A DNA stretch of 64,000 bases. It comes from Rhodococcus sp. BP22 (GTDB taxonomy: Bacteria > Actinomycetota > Actinomycetes > Mycobacteriales > Mycobacteriaceae). The stretch lies in assembly GCF_014281965.1 (NCBI RefSeq), contig NZ_JACFTB010000002.1, positions 62,001 through 126,000 of the forward strand, given 5' to 3'. The notes beneath the pieces are model-generated. The model saw nothing but the letters and a program-made list of their open reading frames with translations, did no database searches and had not been told where the DNA came from. A program made the translations under genes and the position numbers. Below, in pieces: positions 1 through 9,578 of this stretch; the first letter of the stretch is position 1, and every line of letters starts with the position of its first letter.

Positions 1-2199
1 GCCCATCTCTTGCACAACCGTGAAGTACTGGCCCTTCTGGGTACGTTTCTACATTGGCCCCCATGTAATCTTCGGATAATCATCGCTGGACGATTCGAAC
101 CTCCACTCGCACTGCAGAAACCGCGGCTCGACGGACTCGTCCGTGACATCTCCGCAGCCGACTTGGCATTCACCACCGATGAGGCGTCGGATATGTTCCA
201 GCGATCCGGAATCGCCCTTGCCCGAAGCGATCTGGTGAAGGTCATGAACCGAACCGAGGGCTGGGCAGCGGGTCTGAGGCTGGCTGCGATGACGCTGAGC
301 GGTGGCACGAATTCTCCCGAACTCATCGACGGTTTCACCGGAACACAGCACACGGTCGCCGACTATCTCGTGAACGAGATCTTGGCCGGACTCCCCGACG
401 ATGCTCGTACGTTCCTGATCGAGACCTCCGTACCCGAATGGTTCACAACCGATCTCGCCGAGAAGTTGACCGGCGTCGGGGGTGCGCAGGCCACCATCGA
501 TCACCTGCTGGCGCAGAACTTTCTCATCGATCAGATCCCCGGATCGGAACCCACCTATCGATATCACCCGCTGATGCGTGGCTATCTTCGTGCCGAAATC
601 TGTCGCCTTGGCGCCGGGCAGATCAGAAGCCTCGAGCGCGTCGCATCCTCCTGGTTCAGCGACTACCGGCAGCCCCTGCAGGCTCTGCAGCACAGCGTGC
701 ACGCTGGTGATTCGAAATCGATTCTCGACATCGTCGGCGAGTCCGGTCTCGGACTCGTACTGCGCGGCAACGCTTCGGAGGTTCTGACCGCTATCGACGA
801 CAGTCCTGCTTCGGTACGTCGACACGATATTGTTCAGTTGATCAGCGCCGCAGCACTATTGGCCATCGGAAGTGTTGCACCGGCGACCTCGACGCTGACG
901 GCGCTCCGGCGCAGGCCACTCGACGAGCTTGCGAGTTTCGATTTCGAGATTCTGCGTCGAACTCTCGAGGTTCATGCGAGGGTGCACGTCGGCAACGACA
1001 TCGAGGACGCTTTATGTCGCTTACGCGAGCTGGAGATCGGCGAATCCGGTTCGCCCGAACTCGATTCGTACGCGCTGCTGATCGCCGGACTCGCCGAGTT
1101 GCATCTCGGTCGAACCACCGAGGCGCAGCGCTACCTCGAGGACGCGGTAGCGAACGGTCGGGCTGGAAATCTTCCGGCGGTTGTCACGACCTGCCTGGTG
1201 ACCTCTGCCGGGATCTGCTTTCTCACCGGCAGATTGACCGAGGCCCTTGCTCGTGGCCAGCGCGCCGTCACCTACGCACGCCTACACTCACTGACCGATA
1301 CTCCGCTCTTCTCGGTCGCCGAATCGCTCGAACTTCTCGTTGCCCATATCCGTATGACGCCTACGTTCGTGGCACCGGAGGATGTGTGGTCGAGCATCGG
1401 TCGATCCGCTGATTCCGCCGTCGCGCAGTACGGAAAGCGCGCGGCTCTCGTACTCAACGGGACGATCGAGGAGGTGAGCGCCGCAGGCCGTGAGTGGATC
1501 GAATCGGTTCATCCGGTGGTCCCCGCCTACGAGGCACTGCTGGCGCCGATGGTTCAGCGTCGATATCTGACGGCGGGTGAAACCCTCTGGGCAACCGAGC
1601 TGATAGCTGTCACGAGGCGACGGCTCGGCAAGGTCGGCGAGGTTGCCCTGTTGTCCGCCGAGATCCACCGCGTGCACGGGCGCTTCGACGTCGCAGACTC
1701 CGAACTTGCGGCGATCCTGGGCGGTCAGCTCCCATGCGCCGGCTTCACAACTCCCATCCGCGCTGCAATCACTGCTGCCAAGGTCGCGCTGGCACGACGC
1801 AATCCGGCACGCGCGTTCGAGCTCGTGTGCCGCGCTCTTGCCGAGGCCGAACCCGAGGCGATACTGCTGCCGTTCGCCGAGGGCGGCGCCGCTTTGCGGG
1901 ACATTCTCACGCACAATCGCGGGCGGTTCGGTCTGCTCGAACCATTCGCAGATCGCGCCCGCGAAGTAGTACCGAGGCATCCGGCTGCGGCCGAGTCGAG
2001 GATGTCGGGCGCACTGACACCCCGCGAACTGGAATTGCTCCGCGAACTGCCGTCCTGGCGTACTGCCGAGCAAATCGCGTCCGATCACTTCGTGTCCGTC
2101 AACACCGTCAAGACGCATTTGCGTGGCATCTACCGCAAGCTCGAGGTCAGATCGCGCCGCGACGCGATTGCCGCCGCGCACGAGCACGGCCTGCTGTGA
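1..2199 (+). CDS. LuxR-family ATP-dependent (MalT-like) transcriptional regulator, 5' end outside window
   Basis: The open frame runs in from the left edge, so the N-terminus and the Walker A loop are missing. The visible start reads as the middle of a MalT-type STAND NTPase domain (RIIIAGRFEPPLAL and LAFTTDEASDMF resemble the segments before the winged-helix part). A long helical, TPR-like region follows. The last ~65 residues form a LuxR helix-turn-helix (LTPRELELLRELPSWRTAEQ, then VSVNTVKTHLRGIYRKL). Family members are large one-component activators that bind a small ligand. No target is evident from the neighbours. Family is clear; function is unknown. Confidence 0.85.
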   Translation, partial: AHLLHNREVLALLGTFLHWPPCNLRIIIAGRFEPPLALQKPRLDGLVRDISAADLAFTTDEASDMFQRSGIALARSDLVKVMNRTEGWAAGLRLAAMTLSGGTNSPELIDGFTGTQHTVADYLVNEILAGLPDDARTFLIETSVPEWFTTDLAEKLTGVGGAQATIDHLLAQNFLIDQIPGSEPTYRYHPLMRGYLRAEICRLGAGQIRSLERVASSWFSDYRQPLQALQHSVHAGDSKSILDIVGESGLGLVLRGNASEVLTAIDDSPASVRRHDIVQLISAAALLAIGSVAPATSTLTALRRRPLDELASFDFEILRRTLEVHARVHVGNDIEDALCRLRELEIGESGSPELDSYALLIAGLAELHLGRTTEAQRYLEDAVANGRAGNLPAVVTTCLVTSAGICFLTGRLTEALARGQRAVTYARLHSLTDTPLFSVAESLELLVAHIRMTPTFVAPEDVWSSIGRSADSAVAQYGKRAALVLNGTIEEVSAAGREWIESVHPVVPAYEALLAPMVQRRYLTAGETLWATELIAVTRRRLGKVGEVALLSAEIHRVHGRFDVADSELAAILGGQLPCAGFTTPIRAAITAAKVALARRNPARAFELVCRALAEAEPEAILLPFAEGGAALRDILTHNRGRFGLLEPFADRAREVVPRHPAAAESRMSGALTPRELELLRELPSWRTAEQIASDHFVSVNTVKTHLRGIYRKLEVRSRRDAIAAAHEHGLL

Positions 2200-2310
2200 T
2201 GCGCAGCTCGAAGAAGTGGCGCAGGTTCACCATCTGCGGGTGATGCCGCGGCGGCAGGGTGCGCGGACCCTGGTGGTAACGCCAGCAGCGGACCGCGAAG
2301 GAGCAGCACA

Positions 2311-2544
2311 ATGGCTCAGCCCGCCGATATCAACACCCACAGAGTTCGGTACGAATTCCTCGTCGAGGGTGAGCTGTCCGAACGTGCGCAGGCTGCCTTC
2401 CCCGATCTCGCCACCACCGAAGTCCCGATGCCGTTCACCCGGTTGTTCGGTCCGGTGGACGACGAGACTGCCTTGCGCGGGATGCTTGCGCGTTTCGACG
2501 CGTTGGGACTGACCGTCGTGGAGTTGCGAAGACTTCCCGATTGA
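2311..2544 (+). CDS. conserved hypothetical protein, 77 aa
   Basis: A small acidic protein with no signal peptide, membrane segment or motif I recognise. A good ribosome binding site (GAAGGAG, 2298-2304) sits 6 nt before the ATG, and codon use is normal high-GC. It lies between the LuxR-type gene and the leuA leader. I cannot assign a function. Confidence 0.6.
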   Translation: MAQPADINTHRVRYEFLVEGELSERAQAAFPDLATTEVPMPFTRLFGPVDDETALRGMLARFDALGLTVVELRRLPD

Positions 2545-2587
2545 ACTTTGCTTACCGACCCCGGCACGAGGTTTGCGCTCGCGGTAG

Positions 2588-2593
2588 TACACT
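2588..2593 (+). promoter_or_regulatory. candidate -10 box of the leuA leader transcript
   Basis: TACACT lies 7 nt before the leader-peptide ATG, so transcription would start at or next to that ATG and make the leader leaderless. No convincing -35 box is seen at the normal spacing. This is inference from position only. Confidence 0.35.
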
Positions 2594-2600
2594 TCTATTC

Positions 2601-2642
2601 ATGCAGCGTGCGCTCCTCCTCGATCGCCGCGACGGGGTCTGA
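2601..2642 (+). CDS. leuA leader peptide, 13 codons with Leu-Leu-Leu
   Basis: The frame reads MQRALLLDRRDGV and stops. Codons 5-7 are three consecutive CTC leucine codons directly upstream of a terminator hairpin whose left arm overlaps codons 9-12. This is the layout of a ribosome-mediated attenuator for leucine biosynthesis. A conserved leuA upstream element (the LEU element, a predicted pseudoknot) has been proposed for Actinobacteria by comparative analysis. A ribosome stalled at the Leu codons would cover the left arm of the terminator, which suggests read-through when charged tRNA-Leu is scarce. Translation of the peptide is not shown. Confidence 0.75.
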   Translation: MQRALLLDRRDGV

Positions 2643-2672
2643 ATCAGACTGGCTTCCCGTCGCGGGGTTTTT
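2627..2672 (+). terminator. leuA attenuator: rho-independent terminator hairpin
   Basis: A perfect 10-bp stem, CCGCGACGGG (2627-2636) with CCCGTCGCGG (2656-2665), is followed within 3 nt by TTTTT (2668-2672). The 19-nt loop contains a nested GTCTG/CAGAC hairpin and the stop codon of the leader peptide. It ends 48 nt before the leuA ATG, so it must be conditional. Confidence 0.8.
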
Positions 2673-2687
2673 CGCGCCGGTCGATAA

Positions 2688-4526
<1,839 letters not shown>

Positions 4527-4542
4527 CTTCGGCCGATCACTC

Positions 4543-4582
4543 GGGCCCTTCTCCGCCTAGGCGGAGAAGGGCCCGTATTTTT
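4543..4582 (+). terminator. rho-independent terminator of leuA
   Basis: A perfect 16-bp palindromic arm pair (GGGCCCTTCTCCGCCT, 4543-4558, and its complement, 4559-4574) is followed by TATTTTT. It lies between leuA and the convergent SHOCT gene. The T-tract is on the leuA side only. Confidence 0.9.
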
Positions 4583-4598
4583 CCACCGCCCCCGGGGA

Positions 4599-4904
4599 TC
4601 AGGCGAGGAGCTTTGCTTTCGCTGCCGCGAACTCGTTCGCGTCGAGCACGCCTGCATCGCGCATTGCGGCCAACTTCTGGATCTGACCTACGAGGTCGTC
4701 CTCGGCCGGAGGCGCGGCTACCGGCGGCGGCGCCTGCTGTTGCTCGTTCCGGTACGACTGTGAGTCCTGGGCTTGTTGCTCGTGCGATTGTCTGCGGCGG
4801 TTCATCGCGTTGGACGTCGCATTCGCCGTCCCCGCGACGACAGCGGTGCGGGCCACCGTCCCCAGTAGTCCCGGCCTACCGACGCGTCCTCGTCCGAATA
4901 CCAT
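4599..4904 (-). CDS. SHOCT-domain small protein, 101 aa
   Basis: The C-terminal ~35 residues (DDLVGQIQKLAAMRDAGVLD and the following EFAAAKAKLLA) are a SHOCT domain, a short helical pair found at the ends of many bacterial proteins. The N-terminal part is a short Gly/Arg/Val segment that may touch the membrane. A Gln/Pro/Ala linker (around 50-65) joins them. It lies 9 bp after the DUF6325 gene and is surely co-transcribed with it. The molecular role is unknown. Confidence 0.8.
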   Translation of the reverse strand: MVFGRGRVGRPGLLGTVARTAVVAGTANATSNAMNRRRQSHEQQAQDSQSYRNEQQQAPPPVAAPPAEDDLVGQIQKLAAMRDAGVLDANEFAAAKAKLLA

Positions 4905-4913
4905 GTGCTTCTC

Positions 4914-5345
4914 CTATACCAGCGCTGCGGCGAGCGCGATTTCGACTGTTTCGCGTGGAATTTGAACGTGCAGTGCGACTTCGCCACCTGCCGCGCGTGC
5001 TGCATTCGCGAAGGTTCGGGCCCAGGTCTGCTCGTAGACGAGAACTGCGGCGGAGGTCCCCGGTTCGAGGGACTCACGCACGACGTCGAGGTCCTCGTCG
5101 CTGATCAATGCCTTGGCTTCGAGCGAGAGGATCTCGAGACCCACGTCTTCGAGTTTCTCGTCGACATCGACCTGACGATAAGTTCCGTCCGGTCTTCGCC
5201 CGATGAACACCAGATCGAGAAGCGACACCGAGCCCTGTGCGATCACACTTTGCAGCGCCTCGACCACCTTGGGATTTGCCCGATCGCCGGGAAATGTCAT
5301 GACCAACAGGCCAACCGGCCCTATGTCGAACACCGTCTCACTCAT
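4914..5345 (-). CDS. DUF6325 family protein, 143 aa
   Basis: Begins with MSETVFDIGPVGLLVMTFPG and contains LLDLVFIGRRPDGTY and EPGTSAAVLVYEQTWA, the pattern of DUF6325 proteins, which are often encoded beside SHOCT proteins. I start at 5345 because GGGGAG stands 9 nt upstream. An in-frame start at 5384 would add 13 residues without a good ribosome binding site. Probably cytoplasmic. Function unknown. Confidence 0.8.
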   Translation of the reverse strand: MSETVFDIGPVGLLVMTFPGDRANPKVVEALQSVIAQGSVSLLDLVFIGRRPDGTYRQVDVDEKLEDVGLEILSLEAKALISDEDLDVVRESLEPGTSAAVLVYEQTWARTFANAARAAGGEVALHVQIPRETVEIALAAALV

Positions 5346-5514
5346 CGCAGTGATACTCCCCGCGTTCGCCACCTGTGCCATCATCCGGCGCGGGTGAATT
5401 CACCTGTTTCGGATGATGATCTTGCTCGCAGATGAGTGCGACACTAAGGCGCAGGGCCTTTCACCAATTTTCTGTCACCAGAAGTTGGTCTCACTCGAAA
5501 TGGAGCATCGAATC

Positions 5515-5892
5515 GTGGATTCGTTCTGGGATTTCCTCTGGCTGATCATCGTCAGCTTCGCATTCATCGCCTATCTCATGGTGCTGTTCTCGATCATCGG
5601 AGACTTGTTCAGGGATCACAAGAGCTCTGGATGGGTCAAGGCCATCTGGGTCTTCTTCCTCATCCTGGCACCGTTCATCACTGCGCTGATCTACCTGATC
5701 GCCAAGGGTGGCGATATGACCAAGCGTCAGGTTTCGGCCATGCAGCACGCAAGGGACGAACAAGAGCAGTACATCAAACAGGTCGCAGGACGCACCTCCG
5801 CCGAGGAGATTGCACATGCCAAGGCACTTCTCGACAGCGGAACCATCACCGAAGACGAGTTCACGCAGCTGAAGGCCAAGGCACTACAGTAG
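5515..5892 (+). CDS. two-TM protein with PLDc_N-like and SHOCT domains, 125 aa
   Basis: Two hydrophobic helices (about residues 6-28 and 37-58, around FSIIGDLFRDHKSSGWVKA) resemble the phospholipase D N-terminal membrane domain. A linker and a C-terminal SHOCT domain (SAEEIAHAKALLDSGTITED) follow. I chose the GTG at 5515 because GGAG (5502-5505) is 9 nt upstream; an ATG at 5500 is also in frame. It is the third small gene of a SHOCT-type group here. Function unknown. Confidence 0.75.
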   Translation: MDSFWDFLWLIIVSFAFIAYLMVLFSIIGDLFRDHKSSGWVKAIWVFFLILAPFITALIYLIAKGGDMTKRQVSAMQHARDEQEQYIKQVAGRTSAEEIAHAKALLDSGTITEDEFTQLKAKALQ

Positions 5893-5910
5893 AAAGGCTT
5901 CTTCGCGTCT

Positions 5911-5946
5911 GAGCGGAAATGTATTGCAGGTCATGCATTTCCGCTC
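5911..5946. terminator. hairpin between convergent genes (GAGCGGAAATG type)
   Basis: GAGCGGAAATG (5911-5921) pairs with CATTTCCGCTC (5936-5946). An outer AGGCTTC.../GCGAAGCCT pairing extends the stem. It overlaps the stop codon of the LysR gene and can end transcripts from both sides. Confidence 0.7.
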
Positions 5947-6830
5947 ACCTGCGAAGCCTCCGCACGAAAAGCTTCGATGACCGCGGCCACGGCCGGGAGC
6001 CTGTGTGCTCCCGGCCGCGTCGCGAGTTCGTAGATCCGTCCGGCCTTCACACCCTTCAACGGCAGCCGAACCAGCAGCGGATGCACTACCGCATAACGCG
6101 GCATCAGCGCGACGCCGTGGCCGCGGGCCACGAGTTCCTCGGTCACTCGAAAATCATTGATGCGCTGCACAACTCGAGGTTGCACTCCGGTAGCTGCCGC
6201 AACCGAGAGCAAAACGTCGTCGACCGGGAAGCCACCACGCACGCTGATCCAGCGCTCATCCGCCAGCTGGCGCACATCTACCGAATCCTGCTCGGCCAGT
6301 GCATGATCGGGCGGTAACACCAGATCGATCGGTTCACGCATCAGCGGCACGACCTCGATACGCATGGCCGCGGTCGCCGGGGCAACGTCATCACGATGAG
6401 TCAAGACGACGTCATAGTCCGCAAGAAGCGCCGATGCGGAAGATGCGGGGAGGTCCTCGTCGCTGGCTTCGATGCGAGTTCCGCTCTCGCTCAATCTGCC
6501 CAGCACACCGGGAAGCAGTAGCGCCGCGCCCGATGGAAACAGTGCGACGCGCACGCGTCCACGCGGGGAGTTGCTGCACGAGGCCATCTCCGCTGCGGCT
6601 CTGTCCAGTGCTGATACGACCTCGTCGGCGCGCAGCACGAGCGCGTGCCCGGCATCGGTCAATCGCAGCCTTCGGCCGTCGGGTTCCAACAGCGTCACGC
6701 CGGCTTCTTTGGCCAGCAGTTTGAGCTGCTGGGACACCGCGGACGGGGTCAAGGACAGTGCCGAAGCCGCTGCCGCGACCGTCCCGCGGTCGGCCAGCTC
6801 CCGAAGGATCCGCAAGCGGTCAACGTTCAT
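5931..6830 (-). CDS. LysR-family transcriptional regulator
   Basis: About 299 aa. The winged helix at the N-terminus (LRILRELADRGTVAAAASAL then LTPSAVSQQLKLLAKEAGV) is followed by a substrate-binding domain, as in LysR activators of the short-HTH type. I start at ATG 6830 (MNVDRL); an ATG 18 nt upstream is possible. It is divergent from the EamA exporter gene with about 70 bp between them, the usual arrangement when the regulator controls the transporter. Ligand unknown. Confidence 0.88.
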   Translation of the reverse strand: MNVDRLRILRELADRGTVAAAASALSLTPSAVSQQLKLLAKEAGVTLLEPDGRRLRLTDAGHALVLRADEVVSALDRAAAEMASCSNSPRGRVRVALFPSGAALLLPGVLGRLSESGTRIEASDEDLPASSASALLADYDVVLTHRDDVAPATAAMRIEVVPLMREPIDLVLPPDHALAEQDSVDVRQLADERWISVRGGFPVDDVLLSVAAATGVQPRVVQRINDFRVTEELVARGHGVALMPRYAVVHPLLVRLPLKGVKAGRIYELATRPGAHRLPAVAAVIEAFRAEASQVSGNA

Positions 6831-6902
6831 GAAGCACAGCTTAATCATTCATGCGGATTTATTAGATTGTGCTGATGTTTGCTACCGATCAGGATAGTGA
6901 CC

Positions 6903-7862
6903 GTGAACAACCGCGATCGACTCCTCGGGCTCACCGTCGCGGTGCTGTGGGGGCTCAACTTTCTTGCCATTCGGGTCGGGCTCGATCACTTCCCGCCGTT
7001 CTTCTTCGCCGGTCTTCGGTTTCTCGTCATCGCGATCCCGGTATTGCTGTTCGTTCGTCCGCCGAAGGTGCCGATCGCATGGCTTCTGCTCTACGGGTTC
7101 GGCTTCGGATTTCTTCAATTCGCCTTTCTCTTCGCTGCAATGAAGGCCGGAATGCCCACCGGGCTCGCCTCCCTCGTGCTGCAATCCTCTGCACCGTTCA
7201 CCATCGTCCTCGGCGCGCTGCTACTTCGTGAACACGTCGGTCGCCGCCGAACAGTGGGTATCACCGTCGCCGTCGTAGGTATGGTCCTCATCGGTTGGGA
7301 CCGAGCACAGGCCGCGTCGTTGCTGCCCGTCGCCCTGACGTTGCTCGCCGGGCTCGGATGGGCATTCGGCAACCTCGGCAACAGGCTCGCCAGGTCGACC
7401 GAACCGATGCGGCTGATGCTGTGGATGTGTGTTGTCCCGCCGCTTCCGATGCTTGCACTCTCGGCTGCCGTCGAAGGACCATCCACAGGGTGGCGTGCCC
7501 TCGGTGACTCGTTCAGCTCGTCGGGTTGGCCGGCGCTCGCCGGTCTCACCTACATCGTGCTGCTGGGCACGATCGCCGGATCGGGTCTTTGGACGGTACT
7601 GATCAGTCGCCACCCCGCGGGTGTCATCGCACCGTTCTCCCTGCTCGTCCCCGTCGTCGGCATCGCCGGAGCGTGGATCTTCCTCGCCGAGTCCCCGAGT
7701 GTCTTGTCTCTGATCGGAGCCGCTGTCGTCATCGGTGGCTGTCTCGGCGGAATGACCGGAACTCGGGGCACGACCGGGGCTGTGAGCCCGGGGCGTGATC
7801 GACCTCGGTTCAGGGAAGCTGAACCATGTCTTCCTGACCCCAGATTGCACGCATCGAAGTGA
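6903..7862 (+). CDS. EamA/DMT-family exporter
   Basis: About 319 aa with ten hydrophobic helices in two EamA repeats (first begins LLGLTVAVLWGLNFLAIRVG; second repeat near LLAGLGWAFGNLGNRLARS). The drug/metabolite transporter superfamily mostly exports amino acids or other metabolites. GTG 6903 is preferred because AGGA sits 8-9 nt upstream. The 3' end overlaps the convergent isomerase gene by 53 bp. Probably controlled by the divergent LysR gene. Confidence 0.85.
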   Translation: MNNRDRLLGLTVAVLWGLNFLAIRVGLDHFPPFFFAGLRFLVIAIPVLLFVRPPKVPIAWLLLYGFGFGFLQFAFLFAAMKAGMPTGLASLVLQSSAPFTIVLGALLLREHVGRRRTVGITVAVVGMVLIGWDRAQAASLLPVALTLLAGLGWAFGNLGNRLARSTEPMRLMLWMCVVPPLPMLALSAAVEGPSTGWRALGDSFSSSGWPALAGLTYIVLLGTIAGSGLWTVLISRHPAGVIAPFSLLVPVVGIAGAWIFLAESPSVLSLIGAAVVIGGCLGGMTGTRGTTGAVSPGRDRPRFREAEPCLPDPRLHASK

Positions 7863-8187
7863 TCTTGCCCTCGTCGTCGAACTCCATCACGTCGATCGGC
7901 GAGATCTCGAGCAGCTTGTCCCCGAACTTGGTTGTCAGCTTGAAGTGGAACGCCGCGGTGCTCGCCGCGATCCGCACCGTCAGCACCTCTCCGGTCTGCT
8001 CCATCGGTTCGACCACTGCATAGAACTCCCTGATCGAGGCCTCGGTGGTCTTGACCTCGGTGCCGACCGGATCTTCCACCGTGGCGCCCTCGGCGTACAA
8101 CGCCAAGACGTCGTCGACAGTGCCGTGCGCGACGGCCTGGACGTATGCGTCGACCGTCTTGCGGATGACATCGGCAGTTGGAGCCAT
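7810..8187 (-). CDS. steroid delta-isomerase (ketosteroid isomerase), SnoaL/NTF2 fold
   Basis: 125 aa, the normal size for delta5-3-ketosteroid isomerase. Catalytic positions align with the Comamonas enzyme: Tyr15 (DAYV), Asp39 in ATVEDPVGT, Asp99 in SPIDVMEFD, plus IREFY and KITSMRA. The reaction moves the C5 double bond to C4 in 3-oxo-steroids, an early step of sterol ring breakdown. The ATG at 8187 has AAGGGA upstream. A KstR-type operator lies 25 bp before the start, which supports a role in cholesterol or steroid catabolism. No other steroid gene is next to it. Confidence 0.85.
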   Translation of the reverse strand: MAPTADVIRKTVDAYVQAVAHGTVDDVLALYAEGATVEDPVGTEVKTTEASIREFYAVVEPMEQTGEVLTVRIAASTAAFHFKLTTKFGDKLLEISPIDVMEFDDEGKITSMRAIWGQEDMVQLP

Positions 8188-8211
8188 GAAAAGTAGTCCC
8201 TTCATCGTTTT

Positions 8212-8225
8212 TAGAACATGTTCCA
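8212..8225. promoter_or_regulatory. KstR-type operator upstream of the steroid isomerase gene
   Basis: TAGAACATGTTCCA fits the published 14-bp KstR consensus TnnAACnnGTTnnA at every fixed position. It lies 25 bp upstream of the isomerase ATG and 69 bp before the divergent murT. KstR is the TetR-type repressor of sterol catabolism in mycobacteria and rhodococci. The regulator gene itself is not in this window. Confidence 0.75.
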
Positions 8226-8294
8226 AAAACAAGATAGCGGTCCGAGGCAACTTCCGAGGAGAGTTCATCGGCCAGTCTGTGCCAGACTCGGCGC

Positions 8295-9578
8295 ATGGTT
8301 CGAGCGGGTGAGCGCAGAGCGGCGATAGGTGCACGCGGAAGGCTGGCACTACGAGCAGCCGAGGCTGCAACGTGGGCGTCACGCAAGGCAGGCCGGGGCA
8401 AGGGATCGATGATCGGCGGCCTCGTCGCCCTCAAGATCGACCCCGACATCCTGACTGGCCTCGGCTCCGGCCGTCGCACGGTTGTGGTGACGGGTACCAA
8501 TGGAAAGTCGACGACGACGCGGATGACGGCGGCGGCACTCGCTCCCCTCGGAGAAGTAGCCACCCAGGCCGACGGCGCCAACATGGATGCCGGAATCGTC
8601 GCGGCCCTGTTCGCGCATCTCGATGCACCGATCGCTGCGCTGGAAGTAGACGAACTCCACGTCCCCCACGTGTGCGACGCGGTGTCCCCCGACGCTGTCG
8701 TTCTACTGAACCTCAGCCGCGATCAGCTCGATCGCGTCGGCGAGATCAACATGATCGAGCGCAAGCTGCGCGCCGGTCTCGCACGGCACCCCGAGACCGT
8801 CGTCATCGCCAACTGTGACGACGTCCTCGTCACGTCCGCCGCGTTCGATGCCCCCAACGTCGTATGGGTAGCCGCAGGAGGCGGCTGGGCGGGAGACTCC
8901 GTCAGCTGCCCGAGGACCGGCGAACCGATCGTTTGGGACGGCGACCACTGGTACAGCACCGGCGGCGAAGTCGGAAACGGCGTGGCCTTCGAGCGCCCGA
9001 CACCCGACTGGTGGCTCGACGACGAAAATCTGTACGGGCCGAACAGTCTGAAGATTCCGATGACCCTGGCCCTGCCCGGTAGAGCCAACCGCGGTAACGC
9101 AGCTCAAGCCGTCGCCGCTGCCGTGACTCTCGGAGCGAGCGCGGTCGACGCCGTTGCCGCGGCGTCGGGAGTGGACGAGGTCGCCGGCCGCTACTCGACA
9201 GTCCAGTACGGACCTCATTCCGTACGTCTGCTTCTCGCCAAGAATCCCGCGGGATGGCAGGAAGCCATGTCGATGATCGACCCCACCGTGGACGGTCTGG
9301 TCATCGCCGTAAACGGTCAGGTTCCCGACGGTGAAGACCTCTCCTGGCTGTGGGACGTACGCTTCGAACACTTCGAGAATGTCGCCGTCGTCGCTTCCGG
9401 AGAACGCGCCACCGATCTCGGCGTGCGCCTGCTCTACGCCGGTTCCCCACACACGACCGTGACAGATCCGCTGAAGGCCATCGCATCATGTCCGCCCGGA
9501 CGCGTGGAAGTGCTGGCCAATTACACCGCGTTCCGCGACCTCGGCCGCGCGCTCGCCCGCGAGGTGCACGATGTCTGA
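8295..9578 (+). CDS. murT: lipid II isoglutaminyl synthase, MurT subunit (Mur ligase-like)
   Basis: 427 aa. Carries the Mur ligase P-loop GTNGKST (67-73), a central ligase domain and the C-terminal DUF1727-type domain (from about 310). With GatD it amidates D-Glu of the peptidoglycan stem to D-isoglutamine. MurT activates the substrate with ATP and GatD supplies ammonia. Firmicute MurT has a four-Cys zinc ribbon in the insert near residue 205. Here that region has only Cys205 (DSVSCPRTGEPIV), so the ribbon looks degenerate. It overlaps gatD by 8 bp. Corresponds to Rv3712. Confidence 0.93.
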   Translation: MVRAGERRAAIGARGRLALRAAEAATWASRKAGRGKGSMIGGLVALKIDPDILTGLGSGRRTVVVTGTNGKSTTTRMTAAALAPLGEVATQADGANMDAGIVAALFAHLDAPIAALEVDELHVPHVCDAVSPDAVVLLNLSRDQLDRVGEINMIERKLRAGLARHPETVVIANCDDVLVTSAAFDAPNVVWVAAGGGWAGDSVSCPRTGEPIVWDGDHWYSTGGEVGNGVAFERPTPDWWLDDENLYGPNSLKIPMTLALPGRANRGNAAQAVAAAVTLGASAVDAVAAASGVDEVAGRYSTVQYGPHSVRLLLAKNPAGWQEAMSMIDPTVDGLVIAVNGQVPDGEDLSWLWDVRFEHFENVAVVASGERATDLGVRLLYAGSPHTTVTDPLKAIASCPPGRVEVLANYTAFRDLGRALAREVHDV

